DNA of 64,000 nucleotides from Prinia subflava. Lineage: Eukaryota > Chordata > Aves > Passeriformes > Cisticolidae. This document shows, piece after piece, positions 32,301 through 44,300 of this stretch. The notes beneath the pieces were generated by a model. It ran no database searches. It was not told the origin of the DNA and saw only the letters and a list, made by a program, of their open reading frames with translations. Location of the stretch: positions 6,386,001-6,450,000 of the forward strand of contig NC_086266.1 in NCBI RefSeq assembly GCF_021018805.1. The letters run 5' to 3'. The position numbers and the translations under genes were made by a program. Every line of letters starts with the position of its first letter. The first letter of the stretch is position 1.

Positions 32301-35300
32301 TTTTTTTCACTTAATGCGAGTAAATTGTCATTAAATCTCCTTTCTAAAGGAGAGCATGCAAGCTGTTAAGGCTGCAGTGTACCATTATCATCTTCTGTAA
32401 TGTTTTCCAAGTGTGCCTTCCATCCATGAGAAAAAGGGAAGCCCAAGATTAGGGAACTGGCAGTTGTGTAGCAGCATGAGTCCAGTAATTAGAGGGAAAG
32501 ACTTTTGGACAGATTGAGAGAAAAATTTTAAGGTACTCTTGAGAGTTAAAGAGCTTTGTTCTGCTCTTTCAGACTTGCTCCAGTGATTGATGGTACATAT
32601 GTAGTCTCAAAAGAAAAGTGCCCTTCACTCATGCAGAAAATCTTTTCATTGCAAAGTGCTATTTTGTTTTATTTTGAGTACCTCAGGAGATTTAAAGAAA
32701 TTGCAGATGATTTTTTTTTAATGGATGTTATATGGTGTTTTATGTGGTTATTTTCACTGGTTGGAATAGTCACTGGCATTGGTGTGAGGCTGTTCATCCA
32801 TGGCTCGAGAGCGTTCACCTGCACATCCTTTTGAGAAAATGAGATGTTTTTTTAAGCAATAACAAATTGGAAGTCAGAAGTTAATAAATTGATGTGTTCA
32901 GAGAAACAGTAGTGATGGTAAAGGTGGCTGCTCATGTTGAATATTCAGAAGTTCTTATGACCAATAAAACATTCACAGAAAATGTAATTTCTTCTTGCTA
33001 TTAGAAGACTATTTTGAAATTAATGGGGAAACAAGCAGTGGGAGGGGTGGAAAGCCTTTATCCCTCATCGGGGCTCCCTTCTGCTGGGGCTGGGGTGGGT
33101 CTGGAGCTGCAGATAAGGGCTGGTGAGTCAGGACAGATCAGCTGCAGATTGCAGAGCACTGATAAGGAGGGGAAACAGCTCAGTGGCACATTCTGAACAG
33201 GGGTGAACACCCCTGGCCTCTCGGGACAGCTGGAAAAGCCTTGTCCTAGGGAATTGTAGGAGTTTGGGAGAAATAAACCCTGGAAAATGCGGGGGGTAAC
33301 GTGGAGGTTCTGAAATGGAACAGCTTGTTAAGGCAAGCCTGGGACGGAGGTGTTGCTTTTTACTGTAATCACTAAATGTACTCAGGACTGTTCCTGGGGT
33401 CTAAAACTGTCTAGTGAAAATTGCCTGGGGATTATTTTTTGTGAGTTAATCATCAGCACTCAAACAGATCAAGGAATGATCTGCTCCTGCATGGTTGTTT
33501 CTTGAGAAAATTAACACCACACAACGTGTATGTAGATGGTAGATTTAATAAAAGTTTTGCATCAGCAAGCTCTCATATTCAGTGGACCTGTCATATTCAC
33601 TGAACTCTTCACTGTCATATTCAGGGGACCTGTTTGTTTCTAAGTTTGCAGGTGAAACTCCTCTGCTAGTTCCAGAGGTTTCTAAAAGGTGCTATTTTTG
33701 GTAGGAAAATAAAGATTTTACTATTCTTACCTATCTGGCTTGTGACAAGTAGAATATTAATTTTTTGCTGTCTTCATGTCACAACAGCATTACCACTCAG
33801 ATTTTCTTGACTGTTGTCAATAATTATAAACAGTGAAAATCACTTAAAATAGACTTTTTATCAATAAGGCTACGCCTACTATTTCACTCAGTATTTAGAA
33901 AAATTACGTGGCTTTTTTTTTGCTCTGATATACTCATGCAGAAACAGATGTTTAAATCTCTTGCGGATGTGTATTAATTGAGATTAAATATAAGCTTTCA
34001 AGCTTGATAAATTAGAGTGAGATGTGTAAGTAACTCTGAGTATTACTTGTATTTTAACAGTGAAAGCAAGTTGAATACATTAGTACAGAAACTCCATGAC
34101 TTCTTGGCTCACTCATCAGAGGAATCTGAGGACGCAAACTCTCCTCCAGCATTATCTAAAAACAAAAGTATAGGTAAAAAGACATTTTATGTTCATTTTC
34201 AATGTATATGTGATTCTAAAGTCAAATAACTTGGTGTTGTTATTTCATTATATCACACTTCACTGGGGTAATTGTACCAAGTCTTAATGTAATTTAAGTG
34301 ATGATAGCTTGATAAATACACAATAGGCCTTTCTAAATACAATATCTCTTTCAGTTCTGAATTTTTCTAAAGGTGAAAAAATTTAATCTTCCGGTAGTTT
34401 CCCATCTCTGAAACATGAGATGTCAAATACACAGGTATTTGCTGTGCTAGGAGTTCCTTGTTCAGTGTTCCTGAATTTGTAAATGCAGTGTCTTGGTTTT
34501 TCTGCTCTAGTAATGCTTTTGCAGTCCTTGTAGGTGTGGAAGTAGTTCTGGAGATTATGCTTTCGTAGTAATTTGAAAAAGATTTCTACAAACAATCTGG
34601 AAACACTTGAAAAGAAAAGAATACTTTTAGAAAAATCCTACACTAGGTCAGAATTGATATTGGAAATTTTTACTTCTGAGTTAGAAATAGGTAATGAAGT
34701 TTAAACACTTCGATGGTAGTGATTAAAAGTGAAATTATTTTATGTTAGTACTGAATAAAATCTGTTTCCAAATTTAACTGGTTAAATTTGTTTCTTAGTT
34801 TAACTTGGACTGGATACAGGTGCAAAACCTTTCAATCTCTACTGCTTAATGAACTAAAAGTTGTGTTGATGTGGTGGAGTGCAGAAGAGTGTGCTGGCTG
34901 TATTACAGAGTGTATTTTCCAACTCCTGTTGTCTTAAGTCATATTTTCCATGGGTTTTCTGGTGTGTAGTTTTTATCTTCTGATGTTTTGTTTAGAGAGA
35001 GAGTCTGCTGCATGTGGCATTCACCTCCTGGTGTCAGCATCAAACTGAATCGTTAGCACAGGAAAAAGAAACTACTCATGTGGTGCTTCAGCAGAGCAGT
35101 AAAATAAACTGTTGATGCATTTCAAAGTGAAATTTTGCTGAGGAGCACATTGGGAAAAAGAAACTTTCTCCCTTTATCCTCTCTAGTTAAAAATTAGCAT
35201 TTGGTTCCTTGCTGTAATACACAGATTGTCTTTGAAATGGATACAATTGCAAATTCATAGCAGACATATTTTAGTGATGGTTTTGAGATCTAAAAGAACA

Positions 35301-38300
35301 TATTAAAGTTGAAGAGTCAGGATTAAACACTTAAATATTAGGAAATGCCAGGATTTACTGTGCAAATTTCCTTCCCTTCCCAATGTTCTGTTCATAACAA
35401 AAATGTCTTTAGCAACTGTGCTTGCTTTTTGTTTTTAATGAGAGGGTGCTCATTAGCAGTAGAAGTTATGGATGCGAGTGTGGCCAAATCAGCTTTATTT
35501 AGTAATGGATCTTGTTTTGTTCCAGCATTTGGAGGATATGTGGACTATTGGGTAGAGTGCTGTGAGGAGGGAGATGAAGGTGAAGGTGGTTAAGTGTGGC
35601 TCAGGAAGGCTGGATGTTAGAAATCAGTTGGGTATTAGCTGCTATTACTTCATACCCTAAAATTTTGTCCCTGCCACACACAGAGGTCAGTTAAAATGGA
35701 AAGCAATACTTGCTTTATAGCCTTAATAATGTTCTTGATCCCCTCTGCACTGGAACTGGATGTCTCCCTCCTTTCCTCTGCCAGCGAGAGAGGCTCAGAC
35801 AGCTCACAGGAGCCAGCCTGGCTGCTCTTGTTCCAGGAGTAGAGCAGCAATCCCAGGAGAAGCCCTGGAGTGGCTGGGCAGGAGCAGCCAGCTCAGCTTG
35901 AGCCTGGAGGGGATGGCAGCAGCACCCGGGGCCTTTGGTGGGCTCCAGGAGCTGCACTGCAGCACGTTCAGCTGCCTTTGGAATAGCACAGGCTGCCAGT
36001 CTGAGTGCAGCCTGTGCACTCTGGGGCTGCCAGAGCAGGGGAAGCGCTGCCAGGCTCTCCAGGCTGGTATTTTCCATGGTTTATCACTCAGGCAGAGTTG
36101 GGCAAGAGTAGGAGGTGGGCAGTGTCCAAGCTGCAGCAGAAATGTCACCCTCCTTCCACACCTCACCTTCCTCCCTCACAATAGGGAGTGCCTGTAATAT
36201 TCTAGAGAAGTTTCAAGCACTTGTAAAGGCCAAAACATTGTGTGCTTCCATCTTGTATTTCCTCCTTCAGATGTGGAAATTTTCCAAATCTGGATGAATT
36301 TCCCTGCAATTTGCTCAATTCTGCAGAAGTCAAATATCCAGCATTGAATTCTCTAAGTGATTCGATTTTTTCAGGATATAGAAGTAAATTGTTTGGTTTT
36401 CCCCAAAACTGAAGTTTAAGGAGAAAGAAGTTGCAGTGCTAGTAATCTTTTGTTAAAATCACAAATAATCTTGATAAGTATCCTATAATTATACTTCCAA
36501 CTCAGTAGCATCTGTTAAAATCCTGCTGTTCCTAAACTTTTGGAGCAGCTTCATACAAGAATCATTCAATCACTGAACTCCAAACTCTCCCTTCCATGTC
36601 CAGGACTGGTGGATTGGAGCAGGTGCCAACAGGTTGTAGCTCTTTATATTCCACAGTTGCCAAGCTTGAGAAATAGGAATTCTCATTAGAACTTGGATCA
36701 AATGGGATTTTTATCTGTGGTTCCATGATCCCAGATTTAATACTCTGGTTCTTATGTCAAGATATGTGAGGGAAAATACTTACAGTAAATTCTTAGAGAT
36801 CAGCAAAAAATGCACTAATGATATTATTCATGCACGCAGTTGCACTTGCAGTGCTTCAGTATTTCTTCACCAACAGCAAAGCTCCCAGGGACTGAACTAA
36901 AAGGGATTTCTGAATGATTTCTGTAAAATTTATGCCATACAATGGAATATCTTCTCTGTTGTGCAGCAGTTTGTCTCTGGAAGTCACAGTTATCTCTGTC
37001 CAGGCTGGTGAAACACAAACAGTGCTGTGATGTGCAAAGTGAAGAACTCCTGATGTTCCTTGCATTTCAACGGACTCTTTTAATTTCTCTCCATAGGTAA
37101 AAGTAGAGAACCTAAAGGAAGCCCAGCTTCAATGGAGAACAACAGGGATGAGGTAGGAATAAAAATGCTTTGGAATTCTAGTTGCATGTCTAGTGCACAG
37201 TGGCTGAGTTCACTCTGTTGTTTTTACAAGAAATACTTCAATAATAATGTCAGAAGTACCCATAAATGTCATCCCCCTTCATGCTGCTACTCAGATAGGA
37301 AGCACCAGCTACTTACTTGTTCTTTAGACAAATATGCTTCCTTTAAAAAAAATAAAAATGGATGTACTGGATCTATGTTAAGCACAGCAGCAGAGCAGAA
37401 ATAGAGCAGAAATTTTCACGTGTTGTTTCTTACTTCTGTTTGTTCTCCTATTGGAAACATTCTGATGGACAAGATCTTAACATTGTAGAGAAAAAACAAG
37501 TGCCAGTGTCTTGCCTTAGTTTGCCTTTACTGCTGTAAATTCAGGTGTTTCAACTGCCCAGACTTAGCTGTGATCTGAGTGCAGAAACCATTGAAAAAAA
37601 TCAGTTTTGCTCTGCAGGCAGCCAGTGCTGTGTGGCACATGAGGCACAGAGCAGGAGTCTGTTCTGCTGGCAGTTTGTGGGTGCAGCCTGCTGCCACTGC
37701 TGAGTGCCAGAGCCCTCTGGAAGGGGGTGCTGGAAATGGGGAGGGTTTTTCTTGTAGCAAGAAGAGCATTCCCAGAGCATTCTGACCTGGAACTCCTGGG
37801 GTTCAGTTTAACTGAACTGTTGAAATTGTCAGTTGCAATTACTGCTTTTCCTGCTGCTCTTTTTACATTATTTTTTATAAGGGCACTTATGATTTCTGAG
37901 TTGTTTCTAATTAATGCAAGAAACTGGCGTTTGACAGTTCCCTTGGATATAAATGTGTTGACTTTTACTTTTTTTTTGTTTCTAGGGAAGTAGTTCTTCA
38001 GAAAGAAACAAATCCTTAGGATCATCCCGCTCCAAAAGGTTGGTTTGGAAAATAAAAACAAATAACTTTTTGGGAGTGGGAAGTTATAGGAAAGTGGGTG
38101 CACTGTGTCAAATACTTTTGGTCCACACCAGTATAAATCCATGTAGTTATGAGGTACTGATAAAACAAATGCCTCATAGTACACTTAAAATTCAGACCAT
38201 TTCTCAGGATGAAAGGTTAAGATGCTAAAGCTTGATTATTATTTACAAAGACAATATTATCTCATTTCTTCAGGACAAAGGAGTTTATTATACAAGAGTT

Positions 38301-41300
38301 CCTTCTGTCCTGTTGTTTGTACATGTAGGATTCCTTAAAAAAAGTAATTTGGGCCATACAGAAAAAGGGGATTTATGTGCTTGACTCTTGGGAGAGTGCA
38401 GCATCAGGCTGTGCTGTTGAGCTGTCCTGTGCAGAAACTGCCCCTCGCTGTATCCCTGCTTAATCCTTGTCCCCTCTTTGATCTAAAAAGTATGCAGTGA
38501 ATTGTTTACCAACTTCCTGAACCTCTAGGAGATAAATTATTTGTGTCCCAAGTAAGAGCCGGCTTAGTCCAGTCAAACTCCTCCTCATGTGCTCTCAGCT
38601 GATGCTCACTCAGATTCTGTCCTCTGGGATTTTTATTAAATCCCAGTGAAGTGTGCACAGAGCTGAGCTTTCAACAGAGATCTTAGTGCTGCTCTTTAGA
38701 AGTCTGGATCTCCTTTCACTTTCCCTTTTAGCCAAGTTGCTTTATTTTATCATGCCTGCAGGAATTAATATTCTTCAGTCTCTTTGTCTTGATGCCGTAT
38801 TTGCAGGTGTGGTTTTATATTTGGCTTTAGTTTCTCCCTCATCTTTTGGATCCGGTGTCCTCCTGAACTTTTTTCATTTATATATTTTTTAGTCCTGTTT
38901 TTTGCTTCCTGTCTTATCACTAAAGGGATTTTTCACTCATCCATTTGTCATACTGTACCTTATATTGACAAAACCAGTATCCTGCAGTAGTTCATGCATT
39001 AACTTCAGACTACTGAAAATTTTGCCTCATATTTTGTATTATTTTCTCCCCATCCTGACATAGTAAATTCATTCATTTTCATGGATTCAGTTTTAAATAG
39101 TTTGTGTGGAATTCTGTCAGCTGATCCTTTTGTTCAATAGTTGGCTTTTTCATTTCTTTCTGCATTTCCTTCATTTTCTCGCAAGCATCTCTTCTGCCAA
39201 GATGCTTTTTGTAATTAGCTGGTATCTGTGTGTTCTCTTTGTGCTGCCTGTTAAACCTGGAATGATGGATAAAATTCATGAGCAGACATTGAACTATGTT
39301 TCACTGAGACTTCTTTCCTGAAATTGTGACTTTCTTAAAAATACATCAAACCTCGATTTTACAACAGAGATTTTACTAGTATATACTTCTGTTTCATGTG
39401 GGAGTGGAGAAATCCTTTTCCACACCAGAAAATTATCCTACAATTGTATAGTAATAACTGGGAGCATCCCAGCTCCTAATGTCTTTAATTAATTTAAAAA
39501 GAACGTTATTTTTCACAGTTCCTATGGTGTTTTGCCTGCAGAACTTACCTGAATTGCAGTTTGTACTGTCACAGCATGTTTTTTTTCTGTCTGTGCAGGA
39601 AACCTACAGTTGTAACAAAATACGTTGGGTCAGACGATGAACAAATTGTAGATGAAACTGTAAATGAAGATATTTCAAATGAGAACTCAGAGAATGATGT
39701 AGATATGCAAAGCTTGCCTAAAGGTAGGTAATTTCTTTTTTTTGCTTGTTTGTTTCTGAATTCAGCAAATTAGCCAAGGTTATGATGCAGCATAAACGAT
39801 TCACTGGAATGCACATGTATCAGTAAAATGCCTCCTGAGGGTCCTGTTGGTTTTCTGTCCACAAAAAAGAGGAACTTGAGCACTTTCAGTTTGGAGCCCA
39901 GCAGATTTTAATCTCTGGGTGCACAAGGATGTGCTGGTGGCTTAATTTCAAATGCCTGCTGACATCTGTATAAAACCATCACAAAGCAGGGGAAATGATT
40001 TATTCTGTTTTGCAGGAGTCTCGAGCTCTGTCACTTGGAGGTCTTATTTTACTCTTTACTGTCTCTGAGGTTATTAGCAATTAGATCAACAAAAGCAAAA
40101 CTAACTCTGGGGGCAAAAAAGCCATTATTGGATCTGTTTTTAAGCACCTTTTAGAAACAGTTAATACTGTAGGCCTACATTTCTCTGCTCTTAGCTGCAG
40201 TGAGTTGGATTAATCTCCTCCATTTCTTACCTGTAAAAGTTACAGGAAAAATTGCTGCTGTTCACTGCATGAGTAGCAGTACTGAGAGCAATAACTCTTA
40301 AAATTATTCTTTCAGAATATTACATTATTTTCAGTGTCCTCACAACAAAACTGAGCTCCTAAGTAGGAAAGATGGGGTTTTTTCCTTCACATAATTTTGA
40401 TTAGTACTTTGTTTAAATGAAAATGTCAGATTTTGAATCTTGGTAAAAAGAAAGCAGGTTTTATTCTATTGCCTTTTTGTTTATTTCATACTGAAATAAA
40501 TGAAGATGAGGGAAACTGAATAGAAGGGGGCAAAGAGAGAAAAGCATAGGGTTTTGAGGGATTGAAGTGATGTCCTTTATTGGTAGCAAGTTCCTATCCA
40601 GCAGTGTGACAGTCCTGTCCAGCACATGCCACAGCAGAGCAGAAAAAGGAGATTTTGCTCCTCAGCCCATTCAGTCCTTGGCTTCTGTCCTACACCTGTA
40701 ACACAGATGTAGTTTAAAATATGTGGTGTTGGTTTTTTGGTTTTGTTTTTTTTTCTGTGAACATCTGTGCATTCAAAACTTGGTTGAGTTTTAGTTTGTT
40801 GTTGTTGGCTTTATTAATCAGAACTTTCGCACTTCACTCGGATGTGTAATGGTTTCCAATTTCTAAATAAAATCATTCTAGGTACAGTGGTTGTACAGCC
40901 TGAGCCAGTGCTGAATGAAGACAAAGATGATTTTAAAGGGCCTGAATTTAGAAGCAGAAATACCGTTAAAATGAAACCTGAAGCTCCCAAAAAGCGTGGA
41001 GGTAAATACAATTTAAAACATCTGTTGAAACGGGTTTAAATTGTTGCTTACAACCACATTTGGTACATCTAAAAATTGTTCATCTTTCTGATAAATTATC
41101 CTAAAAATACCTCCACTCTTCTGGCCTTTTTTTCATTAAGGATTTTAGCTGATAGAAATTAGCCTCCATTGCTGCCCCTGCAGTGCAGCAGTGAAAGCTA
41201 AGATTAGTTCCCATTAAACTCCTTATTTTCAGTAGGTGCAGGATGCTTCGTTAGGTGCAGTTGCTTGGTTGCAATCAGGTGTTACAGGTATTCCTTTTTT

Positions 41301-44300
41301 AAAGGAATTGGAACCCCATTGATACAGGGACCTTCACTGACTCAGCAGGAGAGCACCCATGTTTGAGCAGGGATGTGTATGGGCAGATTATCCATCAGTG
41401 AGCTAAGAAAAAATCCTAACCCCTCAAACAATATAAACTTCTTTGTTTTGCTTTGAAATTGTGGGAAATTCCCTACCAGTGAGCCCTTCTAAAGATTACC
41501 TTTGAAAAGCTGTTGTGTCAGCTCATTTTCCATAGCTGCTGCTCAAACTGAGAAGTTAGGTAGATTATAATACTAACAGAAATTAATTTCTTTTTTTTCC
41601 CAAAAGCAAAGGAGAGGAGGGAGGATTATGTATAATGTAGCCAATAAGAAGGTAGATGCTTTTGTTAAGCCTACTGGCAATATCTTAGCTCACACACCTC
41701 CAGCAGTAGCCGGGATATTCATACTAACAGCTCTTGCACACACACACTCTTCATCCTTCCCCCTGTATCATTTGAGATCCTTGCTCTCTTTTGAAGTAAT
41801 TTACTGAGTGCTGTTTCTGTGGGTGAAGGGGAGTGAAATGTGACTGTGGAAATGTGCTTGTGCAGACACCTGGGCTCGTGTGGGGTCAGTGACATTTTGA
41901 GTGTTGATGTTTTCTCTAAATTACAAACTTCAGAAGTTGGTTCTGTTTTATTCATGCAAGATGTCCTGTTCATGTAAGAATGCCTTTTCCATTTGTGCTT
42001 ACAATAATTCTACATATGGTCCAACAGAACTCTTCAGGGGTACAGTGTTAAAAAGACAAGACACTTGTGCTTGAGCTTTGTGGCCTGTGCCTGCATCCCC
42101 AGGACATTTTTTATCAGCTGCCCTTCCAGCTTTTTTAATCTCCATTCCTAAGGAATTTGCAGGCCTTCCTCTGTTTATCTGGACTGGTTACTCATGTACT
42201 ATGCCTGACATACATATATTTTAAATATTTGCATTTCTAGTAGGAATTTGTATGTCCTGTATGTATTAGAAATAGTGGTAGAAGCAGAACCCTTGCCTTT
42301 CTAGCAACCAAATGCTCTTATCTAAGACTGTAAGAGGCATTGTGTCATTATTTTCGACTTTTGTATCTGCAGCATGGTTGTGGTTGTATTTTTGCTAATA
42401 AATTCAGTTAGGAGTGCTTTTAACCAAGTAGTTTCTCAGTATTAATGAATTAGTTTAATTTCTTTGGATCATCATCGTTTGTAGTAGTAACACAGTTATA
42501 AATTGTCTTTTTGTGGTGCCAGCTTGCAGGTTTGATGAGGAGGCCGTAGTGCTTTCCCTGGGTAGTGGAAGAGAAGGAGGTGCTCAGGGCTTGGCAGGGA
42601 ATATCCCGTTCTCCCTGCCTTGGCAGGGCCCCTCAGGGACTGCTGCAGCAGTTCAGGGGCTGTGCTGTGTGCCAGGCTGGGACTGTGGGCTGCAGTGTGG
42701 GATTCTGAGGAGCTGGATGGGAAGGGTGTGTTCATCCACGCTCAAAGCAGCATTTGAAACTGGGATTTGAGCTGGTTTGGAGCTCCTGAGAGGAGCTTGC
42801 AGGTCCACAGCTCTGCAGGATGTGCAGTCAGGGATGGCTGGAGGGTGCAAACACGTCTGTATTCAGAATTTCACTGAATTAGCAGTGTGGATCAGCTGTT
42901 TCGCTGCCCTGAGCCATCCGAGCTTGTGCTCCTGCAGCAGATTGCTGGGAGCTTGTAATGTGTTTTGAGAATGTTCATCCAGTTCCTTAACGTGCTGCTG
43001 TTGGAGCTTGGTTCTGATTCTGGGGTAGTGATTATTTAATTAAAAATATAAAAAATATGGAGTCTTTTAGTGTGTACTCAGAATGTAATCAGTAAATTAA
43101 TCTGTTTGAGTTAATTTCCTTAGTGATCTAATCACTGAGCATGACAGCAAAGGGCAAGTTGCAGTTCAGTAATCTCTTATCAAACCTGGATCTGCTTGAT
43201 CCCAAATTGGGCTTTTGGAAGTGCAGAACATTCACAAATGATTTTCCTTTTTGTGCTGTTGAAAACAAAAAGGTCTCAGAGCATTAATGAAGTGCCTGAC
43301 ATGGAGTGAGCCTGCCAGGCCTAAGTTCACCCCTTCTGATGTGAATAGGGTGGTTAGCATAAAAAAGCAGCTTTTTTGACCAAATGTAGGTGTGAGTTGT
43401 GCACACACCATGGGAGCAATCAGTAGCATGGGGAGAACATTTGGATTACAGCAAAACTGTAATTTCAGAAAAACCCAAAAACCTTTCTTACCATTCCACC
43501 ATTGAGAAGGGAACAAAATGTCAGAAAAGGTTTTTCAGTCACTATTACAAGGATTGCTTGCATTTTCTCTGAGAGTTTTCTGGTTTTATTTGAGAAACTG
43601 AAACTGTGTGTGAAAGAAATGCCATAATACAAATGTGAATTGCAGTGGTATTTGTTGAACAAAGATTAAATGGGGAATGTTGTCCAGAATATCAGAGCTG
43701 CTCTGAAAGAATTTTAGTGATGACTCTAATTTAGGTGTGTTTTCATGGGATGACCAATTAACCCAATTAAACCTCTCAAAGGGAAAGAATTGTATCTTGA
43801 CCCCAAGTGAAGCACAGAAATCAGGAGAAAATTCAATCTTTAAATGGCAAATAGTTACAGAAAGATTTGTCTGGTGCTGGGTGGTGCAGAAACAAAGGCC
43901 TGTGAAAAACCTGACAGGCCAGAATATTGTAAGAAAATGCAACACTACATAAAGATTTCTTAAATAAGGATGAAAACAATTAATGTGTGGTTTGTAATCC
44001 TCTCCATAGAAGAAGGACTCCATGGAATTGTGAGCTGTACAGCTTGTGGGCAGCAGGTGAACCATTTTCAAAAGGATTCAATCTATAGACACCCTACACT
44101 GAAAGTGCTTATTTGTAAGGTATGTGATAAGCAGTTCTGTTTGGTTTTGTTTCAAAATGTCGTATTAGTTGGTTTGGGTGGGATTTTTGTGGGAGTAATT
44201 CTTGTTCATTAGTCAATAAAGTTTTCAGTCATTAGCTGTTACAAATAAGGAAACTGAAAGGAGGAAAAAAAGGCAAATATACTTAGGAATTTATATTTCT

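Larger units (their letters stand above)
23385..34060 (+). other. ATRX: ATRX intron 1 (10.7 kb)
   Basis: The largest intron in the window. The first 340 bases are still CpG island. The rest is AT-rich with a T/G-rich low-complexity patch (25785-25850), a possible CR1 scrap (28138-28200) and a block of LTR-like and other repetitive sequence (30097-31110). I see no additional coding exon. Confidence 0.9.
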
